NCBI RefSeq assembly: GCF_000350225.1
Contig: NW_005179194.1
Span: forward strand, 189,899-253,898
DNA from: Chondrus crispus
Lineage: Eukaryota > Rhodophyta > Florideophyceae > Gigartinales > Gigartinaceae
Reading direction: 5' to 3'
Length of the DNA: 64,000 bases
Under the pieces are notes generated by a model, which was not told where the DNA came from, did no database searches, and was given only the letters and a program-made list of their open reading frames with translations. Of this stretch, positions 44,948 to 56,099 are shown one piece after another. The position numbers were made by a program, and so were the translations under genes. Each line of letters opens with the position of its first letter. The first letter of the stretch is position 1.

Positions 44948-46228
44948 GCAGATCAAAAACGACGACTCCGGCGCCCGCATCGCGCCGTCGTGCAGCGCCG
45001 CCCGATCTGCGTCGCAAAGGAGGAGCAGACCCCCCTCCCATCCCAGCTCCCTCACATCCCCGAATCCTCCGAGTCATCTGAATCCCCCGAGCAGCGCAAG
45101 GAGCGCTCGCGAAAGGCACGCATAGAGGCCGAGTGCCTCGAGCTGATGGCCGCCAAGGCCCGTCTGGAGTTCGAACGCGCAGAACTCAAGGCCGATCGCA
45201 AGCGTCTTGAGCTCGATAAGGCCAAGAACATGAAGGACATGGCCGGCACCAAGGAGCACGTGGGGGAGCCAAACCCCTACGACAGGAAGAATTCATCGCC
45301 CCAGGGTGTCAATGTTGTAAAGTAGGGAAAGTCCCAGGGCCTGCATCCGCCTACCACCACCCTGTCTGATTTGCTGGGGAGCGAGTTTCCAAGGGTCAGT
45401 GAGAGCGATATTAATGTCATTAGGGACAAGCTGTGTGGCATTAACACCTTTTTCTGCACCGAGATTGATCGCTCCCCATTTGATGAGCGCGTCGTCTTTC
45501 GGGGTAACATGAGGCAACCGGCGGATACATTGCTTGCTACGTTGGAAAACATGGCCAGAGAAGAGGGCATTGCCGAGCGCATCACGTTGTTCCTCCTCAT
45601 CGATCCCAAGGATGGGCCCGACGGCGAGGACAATCGCCCCGTGCTTGTTGCCTTGCCGGCCGCCGACATGCCCAACCACACCAAGTCCTTTTCCTACGTC
45701 GTCTCTGTCCTCATGGGCTTAGTCGCCTGCGCCACCACCTTCTCCTATGGCATCGGAATCTTCGGTCTCACGCCGGAAGTCATCACCCAGATCGCCAAGG
45801 GCAGCCTCGACGAGGCCATCCTGACTTTGCCCGTTTCCATCGGCCCCATCATCCTCGCCTTCATGCACGAGGCGGGGCACCGCGTCGGTGCCTCCATGCG
45901 CGACGGCAAGATCAGCTTGCCTTACTTTATTCCCAGTTTGCAGATAGGCACTTACGGCACCATCACCCCGCTCGAAAGCTACCCCAACCTGCGGAAGGAC
46001 TTGTTCGACGTCGCGGTTGCAGGACCGCTCGTGGGGTCCGTCGCCAGTATCTCCGCTCTGATCGTGGGACTGTTGATTACAAGCAGCGGGCAGATCGCCG
46101 ACTGGTTTCCGCAAGTGCCGTCTGCGCTCTTCCACGCCTCCTTTTTGGTCGGCTCGCTCGCGGATATCATTTTGCCAGCGGGTTTGAGAGAACAGGCCAC
46201 CATCGCTGTACGTCCGCTAGCGGTTGTC
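44948..46228 (+). pseudogene. EGY-like plastid M50 metalloprotease, 3'-truncated
   Basis: The frame runs from about 44948 to 46228 with one stop, TAG 45323-45325 (NVVK-stop-GKSQGL). A charged coiled-coil N-terminus (RKERSRKARIEAECLELMAA) is followed by DINVIRDKLCGINTFFCTEI and a membrane segment (VVSVLMGLVACATTFSYGIG). The zinc site HEAGH is at 45866-45880. LPYFIPSLQIGTYGTITPLE, VAGPLVGSVASISALIVGLL and ATIAVRPLAVV match the EGY family order. Homology stops there: the region carrying the second zinc ligand (Gly-x-x-Asp-Gly-Gly-Arg) is absent because the antisense end of a SNARE gene begins. Known role: intramembrane protease needed for chloroplast development. A transit peptide may lie in another frame upstream (44899-45081). 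Non-functional. Confidence 0.8.
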
Positions 46229-46707
46229 TTAAGCACGATGACGAGCAAAACAAATATGACCAGCGTAACGAGAGCGACAACGAGCATAGCCCACCACGAT
46301 ATGGACGATGACTTAGAATAAGTCTTCAGTTCTTCACGTTGCTTTGATGTACCTGCTAGGTTCTTATCGACAGCTTCTTCAGTTTCATCTAGAACTATGC
46401 TGTCTTTCTCCAGCTTGCCCTTGTTTGCAGATATGCTTTGTTTGAGCTGGCCGACAAGGCCGAACAAGTTAGAAGTTAATTCGTCCTGGTGATTTACACG
46501 CCTGACCTCGACAAACTGCGAACGGAAGCCCAGGTATGTGCTGCTATGCAAACTTAGCACGTCGCTGTAGAGCTGCTTGTACGCAGGTCTTTCTACGATT
46601 GTTGACGGATGTTGCCGTTTTATGCGTGAACCAGGGTCCCAAAATCGTGAAAGATAAGTGCGTTGAAACCTGAGGATAAAAGGAGGTGTTTGATTGCGCG
46701 CAACTGC
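46229..46707 (-). pseudogene. USE1-like SNARE, C-terminal exon, 3'-truncated
   Basis: Minus-strand frame: a splice-acceptor-like TTTTATCCTCAG ends at about 46673. FQRTYLSRFWDPGSRIKRQH follows, then the SNARE helix (LGLVGQ-like FGLVGQLKQSISANKGKLEK, KDSIVLDETEEAVDKNL) with Asp at the presumed central layer. The tail anchor is WWAMLVVALVTLVIFVLLVI. This layout fits USE1, a SNARE for Golgi-to-ER retrograde transport. After the membrane anchor the frame enters antisense EGY sequence without a proper end, so the last residues and stop are lost. The 5' part of the gene is not found nearby. SEC20 is the main alternative. Confidence 0.65.
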
Positions 46708-46954
46708 TCAAGTTTCAGACGGCCTTGGAACTGAACAAGGGGTATTGTCGAGACTACTGAGCGAGAGGGCGAGTGCGAATCAGATTGTTCGACGAGGACT
46801 GGAATCCTGTGCAGGAGGATATCCCAAACCGAACGTGTTCCTTCACATCAAATGCGACCACATAATCTGGTACCGGACGCTGACACCGATGGACTAACGA
46901 GAAAGATTTTCGGTTATGCTGTACACATGCGGATGACTTTTTACAAACACACAG

Positions 46955-47125
46955 GACTTTATATGCAAAAGTCGCGGAACTGATCCCCAAGCACCGCGAA
47001 CAAGTGAAGATGAAAGAAGGAAAGAAGGGTGGCAACAAGGGTGGCGGTGCCGGCGCGAATAAGAAGACAGTGACCGGCAAGGGGGCACCAGCGCCGACGA
47101 AGAAAAAGAAGAAGGGAAAGCGCTG
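46955..47125 (+). CDS. Basic C-terminal exon of an unknown gene
   Basis: After an acceptor-like CACACAG at 46948-46954 the frame reads LYAKVAELIPKHREQVKMKE, then Gly/Lys-rich KKGGNKGGGAGANKK and ends APAPTKKKKKGKR at TGA 47123. The Lys-rich tail resembles nucleolar or ribosomal proteins. I cannot name it. No clear upstream exon is visible before 46900. Confidence 0.35.
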
Positions 47126-47487
47126 AAGGAACAATTGCTTTGAAATCGTGGAGAACGGTGCGTACAACGAATATTCTCAAAGAGATGGGATCACCAAACC
47201 GTGCCGCGTTGATTTAATTAATCTCTACGCGTGAAATTCGCCTGAGGACAGCAGACTGTGCAAAGCAAAAAGAAAGATCACGCACCCGCCGAGATGAGAT
47301 AACTTGAACGCATGGATGTACAGTCGCAGTGAAACTGGGCTGTATAATTGAGTCTGTAGCTGCAATTCGAGGAGAGATGTGTACCATTTGTGCCTGCAGC
47401 CAAATATATTGTTATGTGAACAAGGTGTGGGAGTCTGCAAAGTGACACCCGCTATGCTAGTTTGCACCCGAAACGGTATCGAGCTGC
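47126..47487. other. No gene recognised
   Basis: Intergenic spacer between the convergent ends of the two small genes. Confidence 0.5.
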
Positions 47488-47934
47488 TTAGTTAGTCGCG
47501 CCTTTGTCATCGGCATCCTTCTTCCCAAATCCAAAAACATTATTAAATGCGTTGCCCACCTTTGCCATGACATCAGCGCCGGGATTGGTGTACCCAATCT
47601 CGACGTGGGGCAACTTGAGGTCGAAGCGAGCTCCTCGGTCGTACTTGGGAATTCCAAAACTGGCCATGGGAATGGGAATGCCACTTTCATCCTCTTCGGT
47701 GTAGCCGCCCTCATCGATAAAGCCATTCTCCTTCATTTCGGTCCACGCAGTTAGGGGGTCGTCGCCATGTTTGACCTTGAGGGTGCGTTCATCAAAGAAT
47801 TGTTATGCTTCGTCACGGCGGTCGTTGACTTCCTTAAATTACTTCTTGTTGCGCTTGGGGTCGCGGCGGCGGGCCAAAATTTCTTGCTGCCAGCGGAAGG
47901 CCTCGTCTTTCTCACCCGCCTTCCACGGCCCCAT
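47488..47934 (-). pseudogene. Small unrecognised protein with two in-frame TAA codons
   Basis: Minus-strand frame from ATG 47932-47934 (MGPWKAGEKDEAFRWQQEIL) to TAA 47488-47490. TAA at 47839-47841 (NKK-stop-FKEV) and 47803-47805 (DEA-stop-QFFDE) interrupt it. The remaining text (KHGDDPLTAWTEMKENGFID, GIPIPMASFGIPKYDRGARF, VGNAFNNVFGFGKKDADD) is protein-like throughout, with no frameshift. An upstream ATG at 48041 gives a hydrophobic leader (MTTALASPPVLLCFCLSLRP) in another frame, which might be a transit peptide joined by an intron. No family recognised. Confidence 0.5.
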
Positions 47935-48049
47935 GCGAGGGGTGACGCCGGTGCGACAGCGAGGGCGTGGCTTGCGTGAGAGGGCGCAGAGAAAGACAGA
48001 AGCAGAGAAGGACGGGAGGAGATGCGAGGGCAGTGGTCATGGTGGATTA

Positions 48050-48487
48050 GTGAGGGGAAAGAAAGAGGAGGTTGGGGGATACCGGAGTAAACAACGGTGG
48101 ACGGAGAAGGGCAGAGTTAATACCCTGTACTGTAGTGTGTATCCGACCGACCAAGTTTATCATACCTCAACAGATCCGACAAATTTATTAATTTTTCATC
48201 ATTTAGCCGACACGAATTCTTCGGAAAGAATACTTCAAGACCGCCATATCGCACTTGAACGGCTGGGGTTGTCAATGAAATACCTTCCAAATCACGAAGA
48301 AGGCATTTTCAATTTCGTACTACAAAGAAAAACTGCATACAGTGAAGATTTCCAGGTTCTGCTTCACTTTTAGAGGTAGAACTTGTCTCCACAACAAACG
48401 ATTTATGCTGATTGTGTCAAGGGCTATGTGGAGTACCCAGTAGTCAAATCAAAACTAAAAAACAAGCAAGGAGTTCGAAGAAAAATC
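48050..48487. other. No gene recognised
   Basis: Spacer with purine-rich (48040-48115) and AT-rich parts; only short frames. Confidence 0.45.
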
Positions 48488-48492
48488 CCTTT

Positions 48493-49756
48493 TAATGGTA
48501 GGTTCGGAGGGGCAAGGGAAAGAAGGAAGGCAGGTTGATGTGTGTGAGTGAAGGAGTTGGTCCCGAGGTTTACTTTGAAGCCCTTTTCCTGCGATACTTA
48601 TACACTTCGAGTGCTACACTATCGCTCTACTCCGACTCCCAGTAAACCATACTCTACTATGCGCGACCAAGCGCGGTCCTCTTGTGGCCCGACCATACTG
48701 TTCGATTTCCACCTTACGAATCGATTCGTAACTATTAGCTCACAACTATTTCTACACATTCCAAATGACTGTAAACCATGGCCCTATGCATGCAACTGTT
48801 TCACACCTTACTAATCTGCATCCAGTCATGCCAGACTTCATTGTTGTGCAACGAACAACTTGGCACTTGTCTATTTCCAACAACGCAAACGTCTTTCATA
48901 TCACAATCGCCATACGTATCCTTGTTTCTCACCTTACTAATTTCGCCAAGCACTGTCAGATAATTACGGCAAGTTATAACAATGTGCATCCAGACTTTCT
49001 ACACAACTCACATGAGAATACATGTAAATCACACGAGTACTGTCATGAACTTGCATCCAACGGCGCACCATGACGAGAGCACAGTGCAACGGCGCGTGCT
49101 CACGCAAGACTCGCATACAGCGTGACGCGTACACAGAATAATCACACAACTGTATTCCTCTCGCGAGAAGTACTTGTTGTACTTTTGATTCACATGTACT
49201 GTACTCGGACACGCGCAGGATCGCAAACAGTCTGACACTGTAAAACTGTAAACCCTCATGTGCATACACCTGGATGCGTGTACATGTGTACGTACACGAA
49301 TCCACCTGGCGACGCGTACATGTGTACACGGGATACATGTGTCCCGCCCGGGGGCCCCATGCAATTACCCATTACAACCATGACAAACCACTTGAAACCC
49401 CCAAAACAACGTAATTATGGCATATACAGGCCATTTAAAGTACATCACAAGGCCAATGACGCACACGTGGACAACGCTCGACCAATAGATTTGCAGCATT
49501 AGACCTGAGGGCCAATAGAATTGCAGTATTTCCTGTGTAGTCTATAGTGCTACGGGCCAAGGTTCCACTTGGCAAAACTATGCAAATTTGCATGACCCTC
49601 CGAGAGGCCACTTTCGTCCCCGGAACCCCAAAATCTGGTATTTTACACGTGTCATGTCGTGATATGGGTAAGAGCGCCCGGACCGTGCAGTCATGTACAC
49701 GTGTCACTCGATTTTGACCTTTTCAGATAACAGCATGTGGTCGCACATTTTCAATA
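48493..49756 (-). repeat. Solo LTR, copia-related 1.26-kb family (copy F)
   Basis: 1264 bp; plus strand TAATGGTAGGTTCGG to CATTTTCAATA, flanked by CCTTT at 48488-48492 and 49757-49761. Closely similar to copies E, G and H throughout. Confidence 0.88.
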
Positions 49757-49959
49757 CCTTTGTCCTCAAATTTTGTCCTCACGGTCGGATAGACACTAGC
49801 AGACCGCCACTTGTAATGCAATTATTTGGTTTGCAAAATCTAAACCGCCAGGCCTGGCGACCCCTGGGCACTGTTCCTCCAACAACATCCTACACTCTCA
49901 CTTCTTCCAACACCATAATCCACACGAAAATATCGGACGACAGCACCACCGTTCCTCAT

Positions 49960-52900
49960 ATGTCAGGTCGAAGAAAGAGACGTCGTACGATGGGCACTAC
50001 TTGGATCGACAACGTCCCTAACTTGCCAGATCTGGCAGCCCTGTTCCATGACGTTCGTATACGACCAGGAAGCGATCTCGATGGGGATGCAGATGTGGCC
50101 GCACTTATGGAAGCAGAAGAAACCCCAGCTCTTGAGCTTCCGGAAACTGGCGAAGCGGCTGATATTTTGGGAGTGTTGAATGGGCACGCTTCGTCTAACA
50201 ATCAGACTGGAGATCAAGGTACTAGATCGAAGGTAAAGGGCTCGGAACATCGAGAAACGGTTGTCGTCGAAGAAGGAATAGATCTTGTCGACTATGATGA
50301 AGGCCACTTCCCAGAACTTGGCGACTCGGAACACTTCGCTCCCGAGAGCGATCCTAACGGTGTTTTAGTGGGAAATTACAATATCATTATTCCAAGTATT
50401 TATCAAGAGAGCTGTGAGGGGATGGAGTGCTTTCCGAGTTTATCAAGTGACGATCGCGAAATGAGAAGCAGGCTGGACAGCCAGAAAGTTTTGCGAATAA
50501 TTCTATCGTCTCGGAAGCTTTTCGAACCATGTTACAACCTTTTGGGCTTCGTAATAGTTTGCGGTAGCGTCCGCTATACGTTCAAACAGTATAACCTCAT
50601 GATAGATATACTGTCTTGGGTTTCTCCTTCTATTAAGTTCCCATCTTATTCCACCGTACAGAGGACTCTCTTTCCGGATGCTTTGAAGTATCTTTTTCCC
50701 AAGAGTGACCTCAAGTACTTTGTCGTCCGACGAAAGAAGAAGGCATTAAACCGAACGTCATTGGTTGAAATTTTTGGGGGTAACGAGGAGACCGCATCGC
50801 AATATTCGAACGGGTCTAAAACTCCTGTTCGTATCGTTCCACCAAGTGAATGGGCGAAAGTGGACATCATGATGGCTCCGTTCTTCAACTCAATGTATCC
50901 GAAATCCAGTCGATGGCATGGTGGTGTGGCGGACGCAGAATGCATAGAAAGCTCGAAGCTGGTTGCAGAGCGGCAGATAATATCGTAAGCTACGAGAGCA
51001 CTTTACGTCCACAATGGTTCATGTACTGTGCAGGCGTTCGCGGGTGCCGTGATTCGACTGGAACTGTCAGAACTGCTTCCATCACGTTTGTCACTTGGCG
51101 TGCGCAATCTGGGCTATCGTGTTCATGAGAACGCAGCCAATAACTTTGTAATGAAGTGTATAATTTCAGCCGTGAGAAGTGAGGGAAATGTTACAAGAAG
51201 CGCCAACATGGCGATGAAGGTTCGCCGTGGCGTGGAGAATTGCCTGTCCAGGCAGTTTTGTACAGCACCGCCATTGGAAAAGTATAATAGATCTGTGAGG
51301 CGTAGAGATGGAAGGATAGATTTTGAAGCAAGGGCTCGTTCTTCGAAGAAGGTGTTGCCTGGAGATATTTGTACCCTCCTTCGACCTACAGAAAGTGAAG
51401 CAGTGGCAACGTCGAGAATGTGTATGTTGGTTTCTAGGTTTTGGGAACACAAGGAAGGTCTCAGCTCAGACACTTTGTTTTGGTTTCAAAACATGAGTAC
51501 AAACGAGGCCGGTCAACGTTTCAATGATGGTGGCGATGGAACTCCAGACAAACCCTTTCGTCTGCTCGTACTCAACATTTGAAAGGGCTGCCTTTCCTCC
51601 TCCAAGAGCCCAAAATATCGGGATGCAACCGCAACATTGACAGAAGAATGCAAAACAGCGGCCGCTTGATGGATGGAACAAAGTTCGTGGTCTATCGCGC
51701 TCTCCTATACTGCGATGACTTTTCCCCATTCTCTTCATTGTATCCGCAGGGTTCAGCAGGTGGATGCTACATGATCCCGCTTGGACTACCACCGCGAAGT
51801 CGTAACACGCGATCGTCTGTCAGAATCATTGGATTAACTCCTCCAGGTGTATCAACGAACAATATACTGCTCTCAATCATTCCAGACTTGGTTAATTGTA
51901 CAACAGAAGGTGTGGAAGCACACACGCCTACCGGCGAGAGAGTATGAATCTTTGTCGACGTGGTGGGTTAATGTGGCTGACTATCCAGCGGCCGCTGAAA
52001 CATTGGATGTTATGGGACACGGCAAATACGCCCTGCACTCTTCGTACATTTCGGAAGAACAACGGCGTCGGTGAGAGCGGATACGGCTATACGACAAAAG
52101 TCCATGCACACCGCACGGCGTCCTTCTGGTGCATGGAACGCCATGAAGCTCTTCGCAACAGCGAAATTGACAGTCGAGACACAAACCGGCTTGGTATGAA
52201 AGACAGCAACAAGATTAGTGACGAAAGTTTTCCTCTTCTTGCATTGCAAAGGGAACTTGAGCGCGTACGCGTTGACATACCGTTAACAAGCGATGGAAAG
52301 CATGTGGTGTCATGACGTTTTGAGGCATATCGCTGCAACGTCGTCTCGCCTGACCATTTGCTGGCCGGTCTCGCGAAGAACGTTATCGAGGTAGGCTTCC
52401 ACGTGATTAACCGACAAGGAAACGCGGCCGCGTTCAGGGCAAAAGCTGACATGGCAGTATGCGGAGCCCTCCGAGACAATGGGTTGAAGAGGCAACCATC
52501 AGTTTTTAGTTCCAAGAATGAACTCAATTCCATGACTCTGTCAGGTGTGTTCTGTGCCCTTCTCGTGTGCGTTCCCGTTTTCTACCAACTGTTCCCGGGG
52601 ATCCAGAGTGAAGAAACCACCGTTGTGTTGGATCTATTGACGCAATTGCAGGAATTGATTGCGTTGACGTACTGGTGGCCATCGGAAGAGGCGGATGGTG
52701 TCTCAGATTATTTGTATGTGACAAGTGATAATGGAGCTCAATACCATGCAGACTTGCTGGAAAGGGCTGAGAAGTATGTGACTGAGGCAGACAAGTTTTG
52801 CGCAAATTATTGCCAAGGAGTGGGTAAAGGTCGCCCCAGCTTGGACAAGCCGAACCTGCACAGGTTAATCGAGTTGTACAACCACACAATTCCTGCCTTC

Positions 52901-54032
52901 GGGCATGTACGTCACTTTATGGAACTGGTGTTCAAGAATGCTCATCAACCCTTTGAAGAGGTGCATAGTCCGGGGTAATCACCAAAAAGGACATTTGGCG
53001 GCCGTGGGACAGACATTGTTTGGGGAATGATTGGCAAGGGCTATAGGAAGGTCAGCGGGGCAGAGGGAAGAAGGATGGTTGAAGGTTGGTGGTGGTTGAT
53101 TGGAAAAGAAGTTGATGCCATTTTACTTTTGGTCGCCAACTATCGGCGCTACTTATAGTCTACGAAATACAGTACCGGCCATTAGGGCTGGTCAAGTGAC
53201 TCTCCTTCGTGCACTCTCGGTTGTTGATAATGTTTGCACTCTCTGTCGCTAATAATCAGGTGACTCTCCTTCTTGCACTCTCGGTCGCTGATAGTGTTTG
53301 CACTCTCTGTTAGTGATAGTTTGGGACCGTCTGAGAGTCAATAATATCTAAATGCACTGTACTGTAGGGAAGAGACTTTAGTCTACGATTAATGCGTTGC
53401 ACGTTTTAGAGCAAAAACACCTTGACATATATTGCATATGTGTCACACACGTGTAAGACAAATGTCATACGTGTCATACACGTGTCAAATCAAGAATAAT
53501 GAAACATGTTCAGAATGTACTGTAGAGTGCCACTGTGTACAGATATTACACGTGTCAGCACAAAAATGAAGCATGCTCAGAATTGCGAGGAAAGTGCGAC
53601 TGAACACATAAACGGCACGTGCCCGCGTTGAAAACCAAAGTTGTTACGTTGACGTGCTGAGTGTTTTCGCTTTTACACCTGTCATACCTGTCATTGTGTG
53701 TCATGCGTGTCAGCATGTGGTCGTACAATTACAACAAGGGCGGTTGGCGTTGCTGTCCAGCACTATGACCCAAACTTCGGATGCCGGACTGAAAATGGAA
53801 AGTAGGAGAGGCCTTCGACGCTTGCTTCTCGGTGAAGCTTGCAACGAGTTGTCACAGGCTTCGGATGAATTGAAGGGATTTCTGAAGTACACAGATGTTA
53901 GTATGTCTGATTTATTTGTCAAACCGTTGATGGACGAGATGCGGTCGAATGGGAAGGTCAACTACGCTTGGACGGGAGATTCCGTACGATGGGAGGGGAA
54001 TTGTGAAAAAGATGTCAATGAGCTGTCCAGCT
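49960..54032 (+). pseudogene. Large unrecognised transposase-like gene, broken
   Basis: Starts ATG 49960 (MSGRRKRRRTMGTTWIDNV). One frame continues past TAA 50986-50988 to 51582, then frames change near 51600, 51850 and 52070, with TGA 52313-52315 and TAA 52976-52978 in the final frame. Segments: acidic N-terminus; FPSYSTVQRTLFPDALKYLF; AHRTASFWCMERHEALRNSE; CNVVSPDHLLAGLAKNVI; LVCVPVFYQLFPGIQSEETT; and DKPNLHRLIELYNHTIPAFG followed by HVRHFMELVFKNAHQ. The last block, with its His-rich ending, looks like large eukaryotic DNA-transposon transposases (CMC or KDZ-like), but I cannot assign a superfamily. Solo LTR D splits the end (53042-53736). Four frames hold GCGGCCGC sites. Confidence 0.5.
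53042..53736 (-). repeat. Solo copia LTR (copy D)
   Basis: 695 bp; plus strand TATAGGAAGGTCAGCGGGG to CGTACAATTACAACA, flanked by AGGGC at 53037-53041 and 53737-53741. Ends match the LTRs of the copia elements at 54033 and 59663. Contains diverged GACTCTCCTTCTTGCACTCTC repeats and ACACGTGT motifs. Confidence 0.85.
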
Positions 54033-54972
54033 TAATGGTAGGTCAGCGGGGCGAAGGGGATTCGAAGGACGGTTGATGAGGTGAAGTTGAAGGATTGGAT
54101 ACCGATTTACTTTGAGTGGCCAACTTCTGGCGCTACTTATACACTTCTGCAATCTTCTAGAACTCTACTACCAAACACTACGACACACATACTACAAATG
54201 TATTGGCTCTAACACATGTGCCCGTCTTGCTACTCAGCCTAACTGGCGATGGCCCAACAAACAGAACAGAAAACCGCCTTACGAATTACCACTGTCATGA
54301 CGGAGAAATTAGTAAGGCAGTACAACAAAGCACAGCAAAGCACAAATTCCCTTACTATTCCAAATCCAGCGTGGCACAAATTCGTAAGGCACGTTTACAG
54401 CTCACACGTTGCCTTACGAATTCAAATCAATCCTGCAAGGACTGTTTACAGCGCACACGTTGCCTTATGAATCTGAATCTCTCGTGAGGTCCTGTCCACT
54501 GTCAATTACAACAGTGCACATTTTGCCTTACGAATTCAAAACTCGCGCAACGTTATCTTTGTGTCCTGCTGTACCCGTGCTGCACTCCATGGACGCTGTG
54601 AACCTTTGGCACGTGCCAGGCACCCGCCACCAAGGTTCTACACTTTGTCTGTAAGACTGCAGGCGTACTGTACGCGTCCGACAGTGTAATGAAGACATGT
54701 GTCCAGGTCATACACGTGTCGGGCGAAGAAAAATGAAACATGCTCAGATTGTAGTGTACACCGCAACCGTATACATATTTCACAGGTGTACACGTTGAAA
54801 ACCAAACGTGCTTCTGAAGTACAGTAGAGTGCAACCGTGTACAGAAATCACACGTGTACACGTTGAAAATGAAACTTGCTCAGCTCGTCACGTGGAGTGT
54901 TTTCGCTTTTACACGTGTCATACCTGTCGTTGTGTGTCATGCATATCAGCATGTGGTCGTAGAATTACAACA
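54033..54972 (-). repeat. 3' LTR of copia element 1
   Basis: 940 bp; on the minus strand TGTTGTAATTCTACGACC to CCTACCATTA. TATA-like GTATAAGTAGCGCC near 54140. U3 has repeated TTACGAATT and ACACGTGT motifs. Confidence 0.85.
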
Positions 54973-54983
54973 CTCCCCCTCGA

Positions 54984-56099
54984 TCACATGCTTTTACCAG
55001 AAGTAGCTACTGCAAGCCCTAGAAGTTCTACAAACTTCTGGAACAGAACTGGCCCAAGTGCTTTCGTCAGGATATCTGCAGGCATGGAAGTGGTCGGGCA
55101 ATGTGACAATGAAATGACGTTTCTCTTAATTGCATCTCGTACATAGTGGTATTTCACATCAACATGTTTGTTACGACGGTTGACCGATTCATTCTGTGCA
55201 TACGAAATAGTCCCTGCATTGTCACACCCCATCACAATCGTGGGATCAGAATCAAGTCCAAGAACATCAGCAACCACTTGACGCAACCAAGTCGCCTCCT
55301 TACACGCTTCACATAGTGCAATGTACTCAGCTTCACACGTCGAAATTGCAACCACAGTCTGTTTCCGGGAACTCCAACTGATCGCTCCACCGCAGAACTT
55401 GAAAACATATCCGCTGGTCGACTTGCGAGAGTCTGAACAACCGGCCCAGTCAGCATCACTGAAGCCGAACAACTCCGGCGATTTAGATTTATTGTCAAAC
55501 ACGATTCCTAAGTTTCGAGTCCCTTGCACGTATCGCATTACCCGTTTCACACCTGCCCAGTGTGACTCACATGGGTTGGCAGAATGTTGAGAAAGCTTTC
55601 CAATCGCATATGCCAAGTCTGGACGAGTGCCAACCATCAAGTACATCAGGGATCCCACTGCCTCACGATACGGTACATTTGTTTCGGAGTCGTTTTCGGT
55701 TGAAATCGTGGTTGTGTGACCTTGTTCCATTGGAGTCAGAGAGGGGTTACACGTTGACATTCCAAAACGCTCATGCACTTTTGATGCATACTTAGTTTGA
55801 GTGAGACTCAAAGTCTTGATAGTGCGATCTCTTTGAATCTCAAGACCAATGCAGACTTTTGCTTCACCAAGGTCTTTCATCTCAAACTGTTTATTAAGCT
55901 CCCCCTTCATCCATTTGATGGCATCGATATCACTACCAGCGAGTAACAAGTCATCGACATAAAGTGCAATCAGCATGATAGTGTTACCGATGCGTTTAAT
56001 GTAGAGACAAGGATCACTACGCGAAGTCTCGAATCCCAATTCACCAATTAAGAAATCATCCACTTTGGCATGCCATTGACAATGTGCTTGTTTAAGACC
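54984..56099 (-). pseudogene. Copia reverse transcriptase (C-terminal) and RNase H
   Basis: Follows the stop at 56100 in the same frame: GLKQAHCQWHAKVDDFLI, catalytic YVDD (55950-55961), KRVMRYVQGTRNLGI, RNase H GFSDADWAGCSDSRKSTSGY, STCEAEYIALCEA, and ending ATSGKSM at TGA. Complete apart from its separation from the upstream frame. Reverse transcriptase copies the element RNA; RNase H removes the template. Confidence 0.92.

Noticed and set aside
46955-47125. Resemblance of AKVAELIPKHREQVK to the N-terminus of citrate synthase
   Set aside because: Too short, and the following Lys/Gly tail does not fit that enzyme.
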